A DNA stretch of 64,000 bases from Fulvimarina manganoxydans (GCF_900176465.1 NZ_FWXR01000001.1:62001-126000); one strand, 5' to 3'. Positions 1 to 8,731 are shown, counted from the first letter of the stretch. The notes: a model not told the origin generated them from the sequence alone. Made by a program: numbers and translations.

Positions 1-572
1 GCTGCTCCGATTGCCTGATCTCGGTCGATACCTATCGCTCAGAGACCGCGAGGCTCGCCGTTTCGGCCGGGGCGCATATCGTCAACGATATCTGGGGCGC
101 TCAAAAGGACCCGGCGATCGCGAAAGTGGCGGCGGAGACCGGGGCAGGGCTCTGCCTTATGCATAATGGGCGCGAGCGCGAGACGTTGAAGGACGTCATC
201 GAGGACCAGTTCCTCTTCCTCAGCCGGTCGATCGAGATCGCGCAGGAGGCTGGTGTGCCCAAGGCGGCGATCGTCATCGATCCGGGTTTCGGCTTTGCCA
301 AGGACGGCCCGGAAAACATGATCCTGATGGCGCGGCTCCATGAAATCCGGGCGCTCGGCTATCCCATTCTCGTCGGCACCTCGCGCAAGCGCTTCGTGCG
401 CACCGACCCCTCCGGTCGCCTGCCGGACCCGGATTTCGCGACGGCTGCGACGACAGCCTTCTTGCGTGAGCGCGGGGCCGATATCTTCCGGGTCCATGAG
501 ATCGCGATCAATCGCGACGCGCTTTTCATCGCCGATGCCATGCGCCGAGCGCTGAAAGGTGAGACATGGTGA
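1..572 (+). CDS. folP: Dihydropteroate synthase, C-terminal part (5' truncated by window edge)
   Basis: Condenses p-aminobenzoate with 6-hydroxymethyl-dihydropterin diphosphate to give dihydropteroate in cytoplasmic folate synthesis. The reading frame is open from base 3 and has no start in the window, so the N-terminal part of the TIM barrel lies upstream. Visible family motifs in order are ISVDTYR, the GAHIVNDIWG strand, DPGFGFAKD and the C-terminal GTSRKRFV (pterin/phosphate-binding SRK loop). The stop overlaps the folK start by 7 nt (566-572), which implies translational coupling. Function is secure from the motifs; only the extent is unknown. Confidence 0.96.
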   Translation, partial: CSDCLISVDTYRSETARLAVSAGAHIVNDIWGAQKDPAIAKVAAETGAGLCLMHNGRERETLKDVIEDQFLFLSRSIEIAQEAGVPKAAIVIDPGFGFAKDGPENMILMARLHEIRALGYPILVGTSRKRFVRTDPSGRLPDPDFATAATTAFLRERGADIFRVHEIAINRDALFIADAMRRALKGETW

Positions 573-1093
573 GCTTGGCGCGCGCCGCACTTGGCCTCGG
601 CGGCAATGTGGGCGACGTGCCGGCCTCCATGGCGTCGGCTTTGAAGGCGCTCGATGCAAGACCGGACCTGTCCGTCGCCAAAGTTTCACGGCTTTACCGC
701 ACACCCCCCTGGGGCAAGCTCGATCAGCCGGATTTCGTCAATGCTTGCGCGCTTATCGAAACCACACTATCGCCCCATGCGCTGCTCGATCTCTGCCTGC
801 AGACGGAGCGCGCCCATTTGCGCGAGCGCGGAGAGCGATGGGGGCCGAGGACGCTCGACATTGATCTTCTCGACTATGACGGCGAGGCGATTTCGGACGA
901 GAGGCTGACGCTTCCCCATCCGCGGGCCGGCGAGCGGGCTTTCGTTCTCGTGCCGCTTGCCGAAATCGCGCCCGATCTGCGGCTCGGTGGGCGCCCTGTC
1001 GGCGAAACGGCGCTCGCCATCGAACCTGAGGGTATCGAGCCGATGAGTTCGGACGGAGAATGGTGGCGCGTCGATGCTCGGTCGGTGGGCTAA
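566..1093 (+). CDS. folK: 2-amino-4-hydroxy-6-hydroxymethyldihydropteridine diphosphokinase (HPPK)
   Basis: Transfers diphosphate from ATP to 6-hydroxymethyl-dihydropterin, making the FolP substrate. The 175-aa protein shows the HPPK hallmarks: N-terminal ALGLGGNVGD, the SRLYRTPPWG loop, the GPRTLDIDLLDYDG catalytic signature (paired Asp Mg ligands) and LPHPRAGERAFVLVPLAEI. ATG 566 overlaps the end of folP. Many alphaproteobacteria place folB between folP and folK, but here the two genes overlap and leave no room for it. The length is normal for the family. Confidence 0.96.
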   Translation: MVSLARAALGLGGNVGDVPASMASALKALDARPDLSVAKVSRLYRTPPWGKLDQPDFVNACALIETTLSPHALLDLCLQTERAHLRERGERWGPRTLDIDLLDYDGEAISDERLTLPHPRAGERAFVLVPLAEIAPDLRLGGRPVGETALAIEPEGIEPMSSDGEWWRVDARSVG

Positions 1094-1223
1094 GTGTTTA
1101 CTTCAACAGACCGCGATCCCAAACGGCGGAACGCGGTCGCGAAGACGCAGCCGGACGCTTTGGAATCGCTTGCGGTTCTGCGCGATTGCGGTGCATCATC
1201 ACCCGATTGATCGCGGCCTAACG

Positions 1224-1249
1224 GCTTTGGCCAAAGCTGCAAACAGCTT
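1224..1249. promoter_or_regulatory. Two overlapping inverted repeats upstream of the purine block
   Basis: Within the 267-bp gap between folK and uraH there is a perfect 14-bp palindrome, GCTTTGGCCAAAGC (1224-1237). It overlaps a 6-bp inverted repeat, AAGCTG-CAAA-CAGCTT (1234-1249). They lie 110-140 bp before the first gene of the purine-degradation block, so an operator is a reasonable guess, but I recognise no regulator for them. No other gene or RNA is apparent in the gap. Confidence 0.35.
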
Positions 1250-1360
1250 CCTGGGCAAGCTTTTGGGTCAAGAGTTTCATAAGGCCGGGGACGTGGCCGG
1301 CAGTCGGCGCCTCGCATGATTGTCGAAGACCCTTCCCCTTAGAGAATGGATGGCTGATCG

Positions 1361-1729
1361 ATGGCGGAGAGCTCTTCGGGCACCCTGACGACCCATGTCC
1401 TCGATACGGCGACGGGTAAGCCGGCAGCCAAGCTGTCGCTTGCGCTCTATAAGCTGGACGAGGCGGGCAAGCGGCAAAAGATCCTGGAGACGCTCACCAA
1501 TGACGATGGGCGGTGCGACGGGCCGCTTCTTTCGGGCACCGCGTTCGAAACCGGTGTCTACGAACTCGTCTTCGAAGCTGGCGCTTACTTCGAGACCCTC
1601 GGCCTCCAATTGCCGGAGCCGAAATTTCTGGACGAGGTCGTGCTGCGCTTCGGCATGGCCGAGCCGATCCATTATCACGTGCCGCTTCTCATCTCGCCCT
1701 TCGGCTATTCGACCTATCGGGGGAGCTGA
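1361..1729 (+). CDS. uraH: 5-hydroxyisourate hydrolase (transthyretin-like)
   Basis: Hydrolyses 5-hydroxyisourate, the product of urate oxidation, to OHCU in the purine-to-allantoin route. The 122-aa protein is the usual family length. It has the N-terminal [13 protein letters not shown] signature and ends in the conserved C-terminal YRGS tetrapeptide; [21 protein letters not shown] is the typical end of bacterial HIUases. The ATG at 1361 gives the canonical N-terminus. The stop is 2 nt from the xdhA start, so the two are co-transcribed. The partners urate oxidase and OHCU decarboxylase are not in this window. Confidence 0.95.
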   Translation: MAESSSGTLTTHVLDTATGKPAAKLSLALYKLDEAGKRQKILETLTNDDGRCDGPLLSGTAFETGVYELVFEAGAYFETLGLQLPEPKFLDEVVLRFGMAEPIHYHVPLLISPFGYSTYRGS

Positions 1730-1731
1730 TC

Positions 1732-3234
1732 ATGACGAGCGAAGCCCGGCCGATCCGCTTTCTTCTCAATGGCTCCGAGCGTTCCGTCTCAGGCGTTTCG
1801 CCGACGACCACTGTCCTGCAATATCTGCGCGAGAGCGAGCGGCTGACCGGCACCAAGGAAGGCTGCGCGGAAGGTGATTGCGGCGCCTGCACCGTGATGC
1901 TTGCAGAACCGGATGGTGTCGGCGGGATCGAGCGGCGCGCGGTCAATGCCTGCATCCAGTTTCTCCCCGCCATGAACGGGCGGGCGATCGAGACGGTGGA
2001 AGGTCTTGGCACCCATGGCGGCGCGGAAGGCGCCGAACGGCTCCGACAGGAGATGGTCGAGCGCCATGCGAGCCAATGCGGCTTCTGCACGCCGGGTTTC
2101 GTGGTCCAGCTCTTCTCCGGCTGGATGACCGGCGCGATGAAGGATCGGCAGTCGGTCAAGGATCTCGTTTCGGGTAATCTCTGCCGCTGCACCGGTTATG
2201 GTCCGATCATCGATGCCGGCGAGGCGCTGGCTGCAAGCGGTGCGCCAAGCGGTCAGACCGGCGATGCGGCGCTTGCCAAGACGCTTTCCGATCTCGAAGG
2301 GTCGGGGGTCTTTTCCTATTCAGCGCCCGGCACGGCCGGCGAAATGCGCTGGTTCGCGCCGACCAATGTGGACGATCTCGCCGACACCTATGCGGCCCAT
2401 CCGGAGGCCGTGCTCGTTGCGGGCGCGACCGATGTCGGGCTTTGGGTCACGAAACAGCATCGCGACCTGCCGATCCTGATCGATGTCTCCAAGGTTCGCG
2501 ACCTTACAATGGTCGAGGAGCGGCTCGGTAAGGTCTATCTCGGGGCCGGTGTCACCCATCGCAAGGCGAGAGAGGCGCTGGGCGACATCCATCCCGACCT
2601 GTCCGAAATGCTGCGCCGCTTCGCCGGATATCAGATCCGCAATGCCGGCACGGTCGGCGGCAATATCGCCAATGGCTCGCCCATCGGCGACCTGCCCCCT
2701 TGCCTGATCGCGCTGGGGGCCCGCCTGTTCCTACGCAAGGGCGACGACGTCCGGCTGATCGATCTCGAGAACTTCTTCATCGATTACGGCAAGCAGGACC
2801 GCGCGAAGGGCGAATTCGTCGTCGCCGTCGAAGTGCCGCGCCTTGAAGACGATCAGCGCTTCTTCGCCCACAAGATTTCGAAACGCTTCGATTCCGACAT
2901 TTCCGCCGTCATGGCCGCCTTCCGGCTGACCTTCGATGGCGATGTCGTGCGCGAGGCACGCTTGGCCTTTGGCGGCATGGCGGGCGTGCCAAAACGGTCG
3001 AAGGCTGCGGAAGCCGCTCTCGTCGGCCGGCCCTTCGATGCGAGCGCGGTTGCGGATGCTCAGGTAGCGATGGAGAGCGATTTCAGCCCGCTCACCGACA
3101 TGCGGGCGACGAGTGCCTATCGCCTGACGAGCGCGAAGAACCTCCTGAAACGGTTCCAGCTGGAATCGTCTGGCTCGGTCACCGGGCGTACCGCCGGGCC
3201 CGATGCGGCCCTTGATCTGGCGGGAGCGATCTGA
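1732..3234 (+). CDS. xdhA: Xanthine dehydrogenase small subunit (2Fe-2S / FAD)
   Basis: Electron-transfer subunit of XdhAB, which oxidises hypoxanthine and xanthine to urate with NAD+. It is 500 aa. The first [2Fe-2S] cluster ligands are in CAEGDCGAC (C45, C50, C53); the second set is CGFC (C116, C119) and CRC (C151, C153). The FAD domain follows, with VLVAGATDVGLWV and NAGTVGGNIANGSPIGD. ATG 1732 is chosen because it gives the canonical short N-terminus before the plant-ferredoxin domain and sits just after the uraH stop. The TGATG junction overlaps xdhB by one base, indicating coupled translation of the two subunits. Confidence 0.96.
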   Translation: MTSEARPIRFLLNGSERSVSGVSPTTTVLQYLRESERLTGTKEGCAEGDCGACTVMLAEPDGVGGIERRAVNACIQFLPAMNGRAIETVEGLGTHGGAEGAERLRQEMVERHASQCGFCTPGFVVQLFSGWMTGAMKDRQSVKDLVSGNLCRCTGYGPIIDAGEALAASGAPSGQTGDAALAKTLSDLEGSGVFSYSAPGTAGEMRWFAPTNVDDLADTYAAHPEAVLVAGATDVGLWVTKQHRDLPILIDVSKVRDLTMVEERLGKVYLGAGVTHRKAREALGDIHPDLSEMLRRFAGYQIRNAGTVGGNIANGSPIGDLPPCLIALGARLFLRKGDDVRLIDLENFFIDYGKQDRAKGEFVVAVEVPRLEDDQRFFAHKISKRFDSDISAVMAAFRLTFDGDVVREARLAFGGMAGVPKRSKAAEAALVGRPFDASAVADAQVAMESDFSPLTDMRATSAYRLTSAKNLLKRFQLESSGSVTGRTAGPDAALDLAGAI

Positions 3235-5636
3235 TGGACGAAACGCGCATTCAGGATCGCGGCCCGGCCGGAGAGCCCACGATTGCCGAGCTTCACGAAG
3301 GGGCCCCCGGAGACAAGCGCCCGATAAGGGGCGGGGTTCGTCAGAGACACGCCCATGACAGCGGTTTCAAACATGTCACTGGCTCCGCTCGCTATACGGA
3401 CGACGAGCCGGACCTGCCGGGCACGCTGCAGGTCTATCTGGCCCCGAGCGAGAGGGCCCATGCGCGCATTCGGGCGATGGATCTGTCGGCGGTCCGCGCC
3501 GCGCCGGGCGTCGTTCTCGTCCTGACCGCCGAGGATATTCCCGGCCAGAACGACTATTCGCCGGTCTTCGGCGACGATCCGATCTTTGCCGAGGGTCATG
3601 TCTTCTTCGTCGGTCAACCGCTTTTCGCGGTCGCCGCCGAGACGATCGATGCGGCGCGCCGGGCCGCGCGGCTCGCCAAGATCGACTATGAGGACTTGCC
3701 CGCCGCGATCGGTTTCGATGCAGCGCTGAACTTTGCGGATGAGGTGGGCAAAGACCTTCTGCCGCCGCACACTATGCGGCTCGGCGATGTGGACGCGGCG
3801 CTGGAGACGGCGTCGAGGACCGTTTCGGGCCGGATCGAGGTCGGCGGCCAGGACCATTTCTATCTCGAAGGCCAGATCGCGGTCGCCCATCCCCTGGAGG
3901 ATGGCGACGTCTTCGTGCGCTCCTCCACCCAGCACCCCTCCGAGGTGCAGCACAATGTGGCCAAGATGCTCGGCGTGCCCGACCATGCGGTGACGGTCGA
4001 GCTTCGGCGCATGGGCGGCGGGTTCGGCGGCAAGGAAAGCCAGCCGGCGCTGTTTGCGGCCGCTGCCGCGCTCGTTGCGGTGAAGACCGGACGGCCGGCC
4101 AAATGCCGGCTCGACCGGGACGACGACATGATCATGACCGGCAAGCGCCACGAGGTGCGGATCGACTATCGCGCTGGCTTCGACGCGGCCGGTCGGCTTC
4201 AGGGCGTTGCCTTCGACCAATTCGTTCGCTGCGGCTATTCCTCCGATCTCTCTGCGGCGATCGCCGACCGGGCGATGTTCCACGCCGACAATGCCTATGA
4301 TCTGAAGGCGGCCTGCATTCATTCGCGTCGCCTCCAGACCCATACCGTCTCGAACACCGCCTTTCGCGGCTTTGGCGGGCCGCAGGGCATGGTCGGCATT
4401 GAACGGCTGATGGATCGCATCGCCTTCGAGACCGGTCTCGATCCCCTCGATGTGCGCAAGGCCAATCTCTATGCCGGCATCGGCGGAGAGCCCGGCGTCA
4501 CGCCCTATGGCATGAAGGTCGAGGATTCGGTCGCGGGCGAGATCATCGAGGTCCTCGAAGTCTCGTCCGACTATCGCGCCCGGCGCGAGGCAGTGAAGGC
4601 GTTCAATGTCAGAAGCCCGATCCTGAAAAAGGGTCTGGCGCTGACGCCCGTCAAATTCGGCATCTCCTTCACCACCTCCCATCTCAATCAGGCGGGCGCG
4701 CTGGTCCATGTCTATAAGGACGGCTCGGTTCATCTGAACCATGGCGGCACGGAGATGGGGCAGGGGCTCTTCGTCAAGGTCGCCCAGGTCGTCGCCGAGG
4801 AATTCCAGATCGACATCGACAAGGTGAAGATCACCGCGACGACGACGGCCAAGGTGCCGAACACCTCGGCGACGGCCGCCTCCTCGGGCTCGGACCTCAA
4901 CGGTATGGCGGCCCAGGCGGCGGCCCGCACGATCAAGACGCGGCTGATCGACTATGCCGCCGAGCGCTATCATGTGCCGAAGGACCAGATCGTCTTCGAG
5001 GCGAACCGGGTTCGGATCGGCAATGAGGAGAAGCGTTTTTCCGATCTCGTGGGCGAGGCCTATCTCGCACGGGTCTCGCTGTCCTCGACCGGTTTCTACG
5101 CAACGCCCGATATCCATTACGACCGGGAGAGCGCGAGCGGCAAACCCTTCTATTATTTCGCCTATGGCGCCGCCTGTTCGGAAGTCGTCATCGATACGCT
5201 GACCGGCGAATACAAGCTCACCCGCGTCGATATTCTCCACGACGTGGGCAAGTCGCTCAATCCGGCGATCGATCTTGGTCAAATCGAGGGCGGTTTCATC
5301 CAGGGCTTCGGTTGGCTGACCATGGAAGAGCTCTGGTGGGACGACAAGGGCCGGCTGAAGACCCATGCCCCCTCGACCTACAAGATCCCGACCGCCAACG
5401 ACCGCCCGGACGATATGCGCATCGCGATCTGGGACAAGGGCGAAAACCGCGCCGAGACGATCTATCGCTCGAAAGCAGTCGGCGAGCCACCCTTCATGCT
5501 GGCGATCTCGGCCTTCAGCGCTCTGACCGACGCCGTCATCGCGGCGGGCGAGGGCCGGGCGTTTCCCCATCTCGACGCGCCCGCGACGCCCGAACGGGTG
5601 TTGCGGGCGGTGGAGGAGGTGCGGGCGAGATCGTGA
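3234..5636 (+). CDS. xdhB: Xanthine dehydrogenase large subunit (molybdopterin-binding)
   Basis: Catalytic molybdopterin subunit of XdhAB. The 800-aa chain has the short N-terminal aldehyde-oxidase/xanthine-dehydrogenase a/b hammerhead domain (about residues 35-160). The Mo-cofactor domain follows, with RRMGGGFGGKESQ, NTAFRGFGGPQGM, MGQGLFVKVAQ and TAASSGSDLNGMA. The catalytic glutamate of the family is in VGEPPF (E751). There is no signal peptide, so it is cytoplasmic. The start overlaps the xdhA stop. A toxin-antitoxin pair separates it from xdhC, which normally follows directly. Confidence 0.96.
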   Translation: MDETRIQDRGPAGEPTIAELHEGAPGDKRPIRGGVRQRHAHDSGFKHVTGSARYTDDEPDLPGTLQVYLAPSERAHARIRAMDLSAVRAAPGVVLVLTAEDIPGQNDYSPVFGDDPIFAEGHVFFVGQPLFAVAAETIDAARRAARLAKIDYEDLPAAIGFDAALNFADEVGKDLLPPHTMRLGDVDAALETASRTVSGRIEVGGQDHFYLEGQIAVAHPLEDGDVFVRSSTQHPSEVQHNVAKMLGVPDHAVTVELRRMGGGFGGKESQPALFAAAAALVAVKTGRPAKCRLDRDDDMIMTGKRHEVRIDYRAGFDAAGRLQGVAFDQFVRCGYSSDLSAAIADRAMFHADNAYDLKAACIHSRRLQTHTVSNTAFRGFGGPQGMVGIERLMDRIAFETGLDPLDVRKANLYAGIGGEPGVTPYGMKVEDSVAGEIIEVLEVSSDYRARREAVKAFNVRSPILKKGLALTPVKFGISFTTSHLNQAGALVHVYKDGSVHLNHGGTEMGQGLFVKVAQVVAEEFQIDIDKVKITATTTAKVPNTSATAASSGSDLNGMAAQAAARTIKTRLIDYAAERYHVPKDQIVFEANRVRIGNEEKRFSDLVGEAYLARVSLSSTGFYATPDIHYDRESASGKPFYYFAYGAACSEVVIDTLTGEYKLTRVDILHDVGKSLNPAIDLGQIEGGFIQGFGWLTMEELWWDDKGRLKTHAPSTYKIPTANDRPDDMRIAIWDKGENRAETIYRSKAVGEPPFMLAISAFSALTDAVIAAGEGRAFPHLDAPATPERVLRAVEEVRARS

Positions 5637-5663
5637 CGAGTGTTGTTGTGTCGATTCTGGTCT

Positions 5664-5695
5664 TTGCTTTGAAATGGTACTGTTTTATAGTACCA
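5664..5695 (+). promoter_or_regulatory. Putative hicAB promoter with palindromic operator
   Basis: A perfect inverted repeat, TGGTACT-N7-AGTACCA, spans 5675-5695. A possible -10 box TATAGT (5686-5691) lies across its spacer and right arm, with TTGCTT (5664-5669) 16 bp upstream as a -35. HicB-type antitoxins carry DNA-binding domains and commonly autorepress, so this is the expected operator. The predicted transcription start is only a few bases before the hicA ATG at 5701, implying a nearly leaderless message. The short 5637-5700 gap is also visibly AT-richer than its surroundings. Confidence 0.6.
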
Positions 5696-5700
5696 AATAG

Positions 5701-5958
5701 ATGAGGAAGCGCCATCAACGGACCCTTGAGGCGATTTTTGCGCGGCCGGTCAGCGGGACTGTCCGATGGAGCGACATTGAAGCTTTGTTCGTCGAGCTCG
5801 GGGCCGTTGTGGAAGAGCGCGCGGGGTCTCGGATCGGCGTGCGCCTTTTCGGCGAAGTTCGCGTCTTTCATCGTCCACATCCTCGGCCGGAAACCGACAA
5901 AGGGGCGATCGTAAGCGTCAGACAGTGGCTGGAGTCTCAAGGGGTTAAGCCGTCATGA
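5701..5958 (+). CDS. hicA: HicA-family toxin (type II toxin-antitoxin)
   Basis: An 85-aa small basic protein of the HicA mRNA-interferase type. It opens MRKRHQRTLEAIFARPV, then has SDIEALFVELGA (helix of the dsRBD-like fold) and the His-bearing strand VFHRPHP, ending in VSVRQWLESQGVKP, as in longer HicA variants. HicA toxins cleave mRNA and halt translation until inhibited by HicB. The gene overlaps hicB by 4 nt (ATGA), the standard arrangement. It sits between xdhB and xdhC and interrupts a normally contiguous operon, so it was probably acquired. Its own promoter/operator lies immediately upstream. Confidence 0.85.
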   Translation: MRKRHQRTLEAIFARPVSGTVRWSDIEALFVELGAVVEERAGSRIGVRLFGEVRVFHRPHPRPETDKGAIVSVRQWLESQGVKPS

Positions 5959-6293
5959 GCAATGTCATGGACATCGAAGGGCATAAGGCTGTGGTGACAT
6001 TCGACTCAGAGATCGGAATGTTCAGGGGCGAGTTCATTGGCTTGACCGGCGGCGCTGATTTTTACGCGACGAGTGTCGACGGATTGCGAGAGGAGGGTCG
6101 TCTCTCCCTCGAAACTTATCTCGAAATGTGCGCGGAAGAAGGGATCGAGCCATTCCGCCAATTTTCGGGCCGGTTCAATGTTCGAATCGATGCTGGGTTG
6201 CATAAAGCCGCGGTCTCGGCGGCGAAGGCCCAAGCGAAGAGCTTGAACGAATGGGTCGGCGATGCCATTCAACGGGCCACCCGTGAGGGGTGA
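5955..6293 (+). CDS. hicB: HicB-family antitoxin
   Basis: A 112-aa partner of the preceding toxin. Residues 1-60 form the degraded RNase H-like HicB domain (MDIEGHKAVVTFDSEIGMF, then FYATSVDGLREEGRLSLETYLE). The C-terminal segment (about 75-112, VRIDAGLHKAAVSAAKAQAK then SLNEWVGDAIQ) looks like a ribbon-helix-helix DNA-binding motif. It should neutralise HicA by direct binding and repress the palindrome at 5675-5695. The end is only 9 nt from xdhC, so xdhC may be co-transcribed with the toxin module. Confidence 0.85.
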   Translation: MSNVMDIEGHKAVVTFDSEIGMFRGEFIGLTGGADFYATSVDGLREEGRLSLETYLEMCAEEGIEPFRQFSGRFNVRIDAGLHKAAVSAAKAQAKSLNEWVGDAIQRATREG

Positions 6294-6302
6294 ACGGCTT
6301 CC

Positions 6303-7136
6303 ATGATAGGCCTCGCAGCCACGGCACAAGGTCTTCTGGAGAGAAGCACGCCGACGATCCTCGTGACCGTCTCGCAGGCGCTCGGCTCGACACCGCGTGA
6401 GGTGGGCGCATGGATGCTGGTCGGCGCGGACGACGTCGTCGGCACCATCGGCGGCGGCCGGCTGGAATTCGATGCGATCGATCGGGCGCGAGACATGCTC
6501 CAAAGCGGGGAAAGCGAGGCACAGACGGATGTGCCGCTCGGTCCCGAAATCGGGCAATGCTGCGGGGGCCGGGTGTCCTTGTCCTTTCGTCTTGAGGATG
6601 CGGCGGGCCTTGCCGCACTCCAGGCGAAGGCCGAGCGGGAAAGGGCCGGCCAACCGGCCGTCTTTATTTTCGGGGCCGGCCATACGGGGCGGGCCTTGGC
6701 GAAGGCACTCGCCGCTCTGCCGCTGGCCGTCACGCTGATCGATCAGCGTCCCGAGACGCTCAACGCTCTTCCGCACGCCATTCGATGCGAAGCGGCCGCC
6801 ATGCCCGAGGCGTTGATTGAGACCGCGCCGCCGTCCTCGGGCTTCATCGTGATGACCCATGATCATGGGCTCGATTTCCTGATCACAGCGGCAGCCCTCG
6901 CACGCGAGGACGCCGCCTATGTCGGAATGATCGGTTCCGCGACCAAGAAGGCGCGTTTCGCCTCTTACCTCCGCGATCTCGGCCGCCCGTCCGATATCGA
7001 GCGTCTCACCCTGCCGATCGGGGCGAGCGCTCTGCGCGACAAGCGGCCGGAGGTCATCGCGGCACTGACCGCATCGGAGCTCCTCACGTGCCTCCTTTCC
7101 GCTCAACAGAAATCGCTGCCTCTTCGCTTGGCATGA
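6303..7136 (+). CDS. xdhC: Xanthine dehydrogenase accessory protein XdhC
   Basis: Binds molybdenum cofactor, promotes its sulfuration and inserts it into XdhB. The 277-aa protein has the XdhC N-terminal domain with STPREVGAWMLV, GTIGGGRLEF and the conserved GQCCGG cysteine motif. A Rossmann-type C-terminal domain follows (VFIFGAGHTGRAL, YVGMIGSATKK). It lies 9 nt after hicB and 666 bp after xdhB, the gap being filled by the hicAB pair. No other accessory gene is needed for the assignment, and the length is typical. Confidence 0.94.
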   Translation: MIGLAATAQGLLERSTPTILVTVSQALGSTPREVGAWMLVGADDVVGTIGGGRLEFDAIDRARDMLQSGESEAQTDVPLGPEIGQCCGGRVSLSFRLEDAAGLAALQAKAERERAGQPAVFIFGAGHTGRALAKALAALPLAVTLIDQRPETLNALPHAIRCEAAAMPEALIETAPPSSGFIVMTHDHGLDFLITAAALAREDAAYVGMIGSATKKARFASYLRDLGRPSDIERLTLPIGASALRDKRPEVIAALTASELLTCLLSAQQKSLPLRLA

Positions 7137-7177
7137 GGCTCTTCGCAGTGCCATACTGTCCCTAAGACGGTTTGAGG

Positions 7178-8731
7178 ATGATTCCGAACGCGATGACGCC
7201 GCGCCTGCAACTCTCCGGCATTACCAAGCGATTTCCAGGCGTCGTCGCCAACGAAGCCGTATCCTTTTCCGTGGCGCCCGGTGAAATTCACGCTCTTCTC
7301 GGCGAGAACGGCGCCGGCAAGTCGACCCTCGTGAAGATCATCTATGGCGTGCAGAAAGCCGATGAGGGGACGATTGCCTTCGACGGCCAACCCGTTTCGA
7401 TCGGCTCGCCCAAGGAGGCGCGCGCGCTTGGCATCGGCATGGTTTTTCAGCATTTCTCGCTGTTCGAGGCGATGACGGTGCTGGAGAATATCGCTCTTGG
7501 CATGGACCATCCGCCGCCGCGGCGGGAGCTGGAAGCCAAGGTCCGCGAGGTTCTGAAGACCTATGATCTTGCGCTCGATCCCCATCGCGACGTCCACACG
7601 CTGTCGGTCGGCGAGCGCCAGAGGATCGAGATCGTTCGGGCGCTGATCCAGTCCCCGAAACTTCTGATCATGGACGAACCGACTTCGGTTCTGACGCCCC
7701 AGGAGGTGGAAAAGCTCTTCACTATTCTGCGTCAGCTGAAGCGCGAAGGTTGCTCGATCCTCTATATCTCCCACAAGCTGCACGAGATTCAGGCGCTTTG
7801 TGACGGCGCAACCATCCTGCGCGGCGGCAAGGTGGTGGGCACTTGCGATCCGACGCGTGAGTCCCCTCGCTCGATGGCCGAGATGATGATCGGCGGCAGT
7901 TTGAAGGATCTGTCGGGCAAGGACAATTGCGTCTATGGCGAGGAGCGTTTCGCCGTATCCCATCTCTCGGCGCCAGGCGAACCGCCCTTCGGGACAAGTC
8001 TCAAGGACATTTCATTCTCGGTCCGCTCCGGCGAGATCTTCGGCATTGCCGGCGTTGCGGGCAATGGTCAGAACGAGCTTCTCTCGGTTCTGTCGGGTGA
8101 GCGCAGCGATGACGTCGACGGTTCGATCCGCATGGACGGCCGCGAATTGACGGAGCTAGGTGTCGGCGCCCGGCGCAGGGCTGGGCTCGCCAGCGTTCCC
8201 GAAGAGCGGAACGGCCATGCGGCGGTGCCCACCATGACGCTCACCGACAACGCGATCCTCTCGGCGCGCGGACCGAAGGCTCTCGCCAGTGGCGGTATTC
8301 TGCGCACCGGACAGGCCCGCGACTATGCGAAGTCGGTGATCGATGCCTTTTCCGTCAAGGCGGTCGGTCCTCAGGCGCTTGCCGGCAGTCTATCCGGCGG
8401 AAACCTGCAAAAATTCATCATGGGCCGCGAGATCATGACCGCGCCGGCCGTCCTTGTCGTCTCCCAGCCCACATGGGGTGTCGATGCGGGCGCGGCCGGT
8501 TTCATTCGTCAGGCCATGATCGACCTCGTCGACAAGGGGGCTTCGGTCGTCGTGGTCAGCCAGGATCTCGACGAGCTTCTCGAACTCTGCGACCGTCTTG
8601 CGGTCATCAATGAGGGGCGCCTGTCGGAGGCGATGGATGTGGAGGGCATTTCCATCGATCGGATCGGCCTTCTGATGGGTGGTGTCCATGGCGAGACCCG
8701 TGGAGATCAGGCTCGGGAGAGCGCGGCATGA
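7178..8731 (+). CDS. BMP-family ABC importer, tandem ATPase (purine nucleoside-type)
   Basis: Energising subunit of an RbsA/NupO-like importer, with two ATPase domains in one chain of about 517 aa. Domain 1 has Walker A GENGAGKST, signature LSVGERQRIEIVRA and Walker B LLIMDEPTSVL. Domain 2 has the degenerate Walker A of the family (GVAGNGQNELL), signature LSGGNLQKFIMGRE and VLVVSQPTWGVDAG. In-frame starts are TTG 7172, ATG 7178 and ATG 7193; I prefer 7178, which has AGACGG at a suitable distance. It overlaps the next gene by 4 nt. The neighbours xdh, uraH and guaD suggest purine bases or nucleosides as substrate. Confidence 0.88.
   Translation: MIPNAMTPRLQLSGITKRFPGVVANEAVSFSVAPGEIHALLGENGAGKSTLVKIIYGVQKADEGTIAFDGQPVSIGSPKEARALGIGMVFQHFSLFEAMTVLENIALGMDHPPPRRELEAKVREVLKTYDLALDPHRDVHTLSVGERQRIEIVRALIQSPKLLIMDEPTSVLTPQEVEKLFTILRQLKREGCSILYISHKLHEIQALCDGATILRGGKVVGTCDPTRESPRSMAEMMIGGSLKDLSGKDNCVYGEERFAVSHLSAPGEPPFGTSLKDISFSVRSGEIFGIAGVAGNGQNELLSVLSGERSDDVDGSIRMDGRELTELGVGARRRAGLASVPEERNGHAAVPTMTLTDNAILSARGPKALASGGILRTGQARDYAKSVIDAFSVKAVGPQALAGSLSGGNLQKFIMGREIMTAPAVLVVSQPTWGVDAGAAGFIRQAMIDLVDKGASVVVVSQDLDELLELCDRLAVINEGRLSEAMDVEGISIDRIGLLMGGVHGETRGDQARESAA

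Noticed and set aside
3117-5570. 817-codon open frame on the - strand
   Set aside because: Antisense of xdhB; Arg/Gly/Asp-biased composition with no domain motif, as expected from GC-rich codon bias.
5637-6302. Mobile element or phage remnant carrying hicAB
   Set aside because: No transposase, integrase, target duplication or terminal repeats are visible; only the toxin-antitoxin pair is supported.
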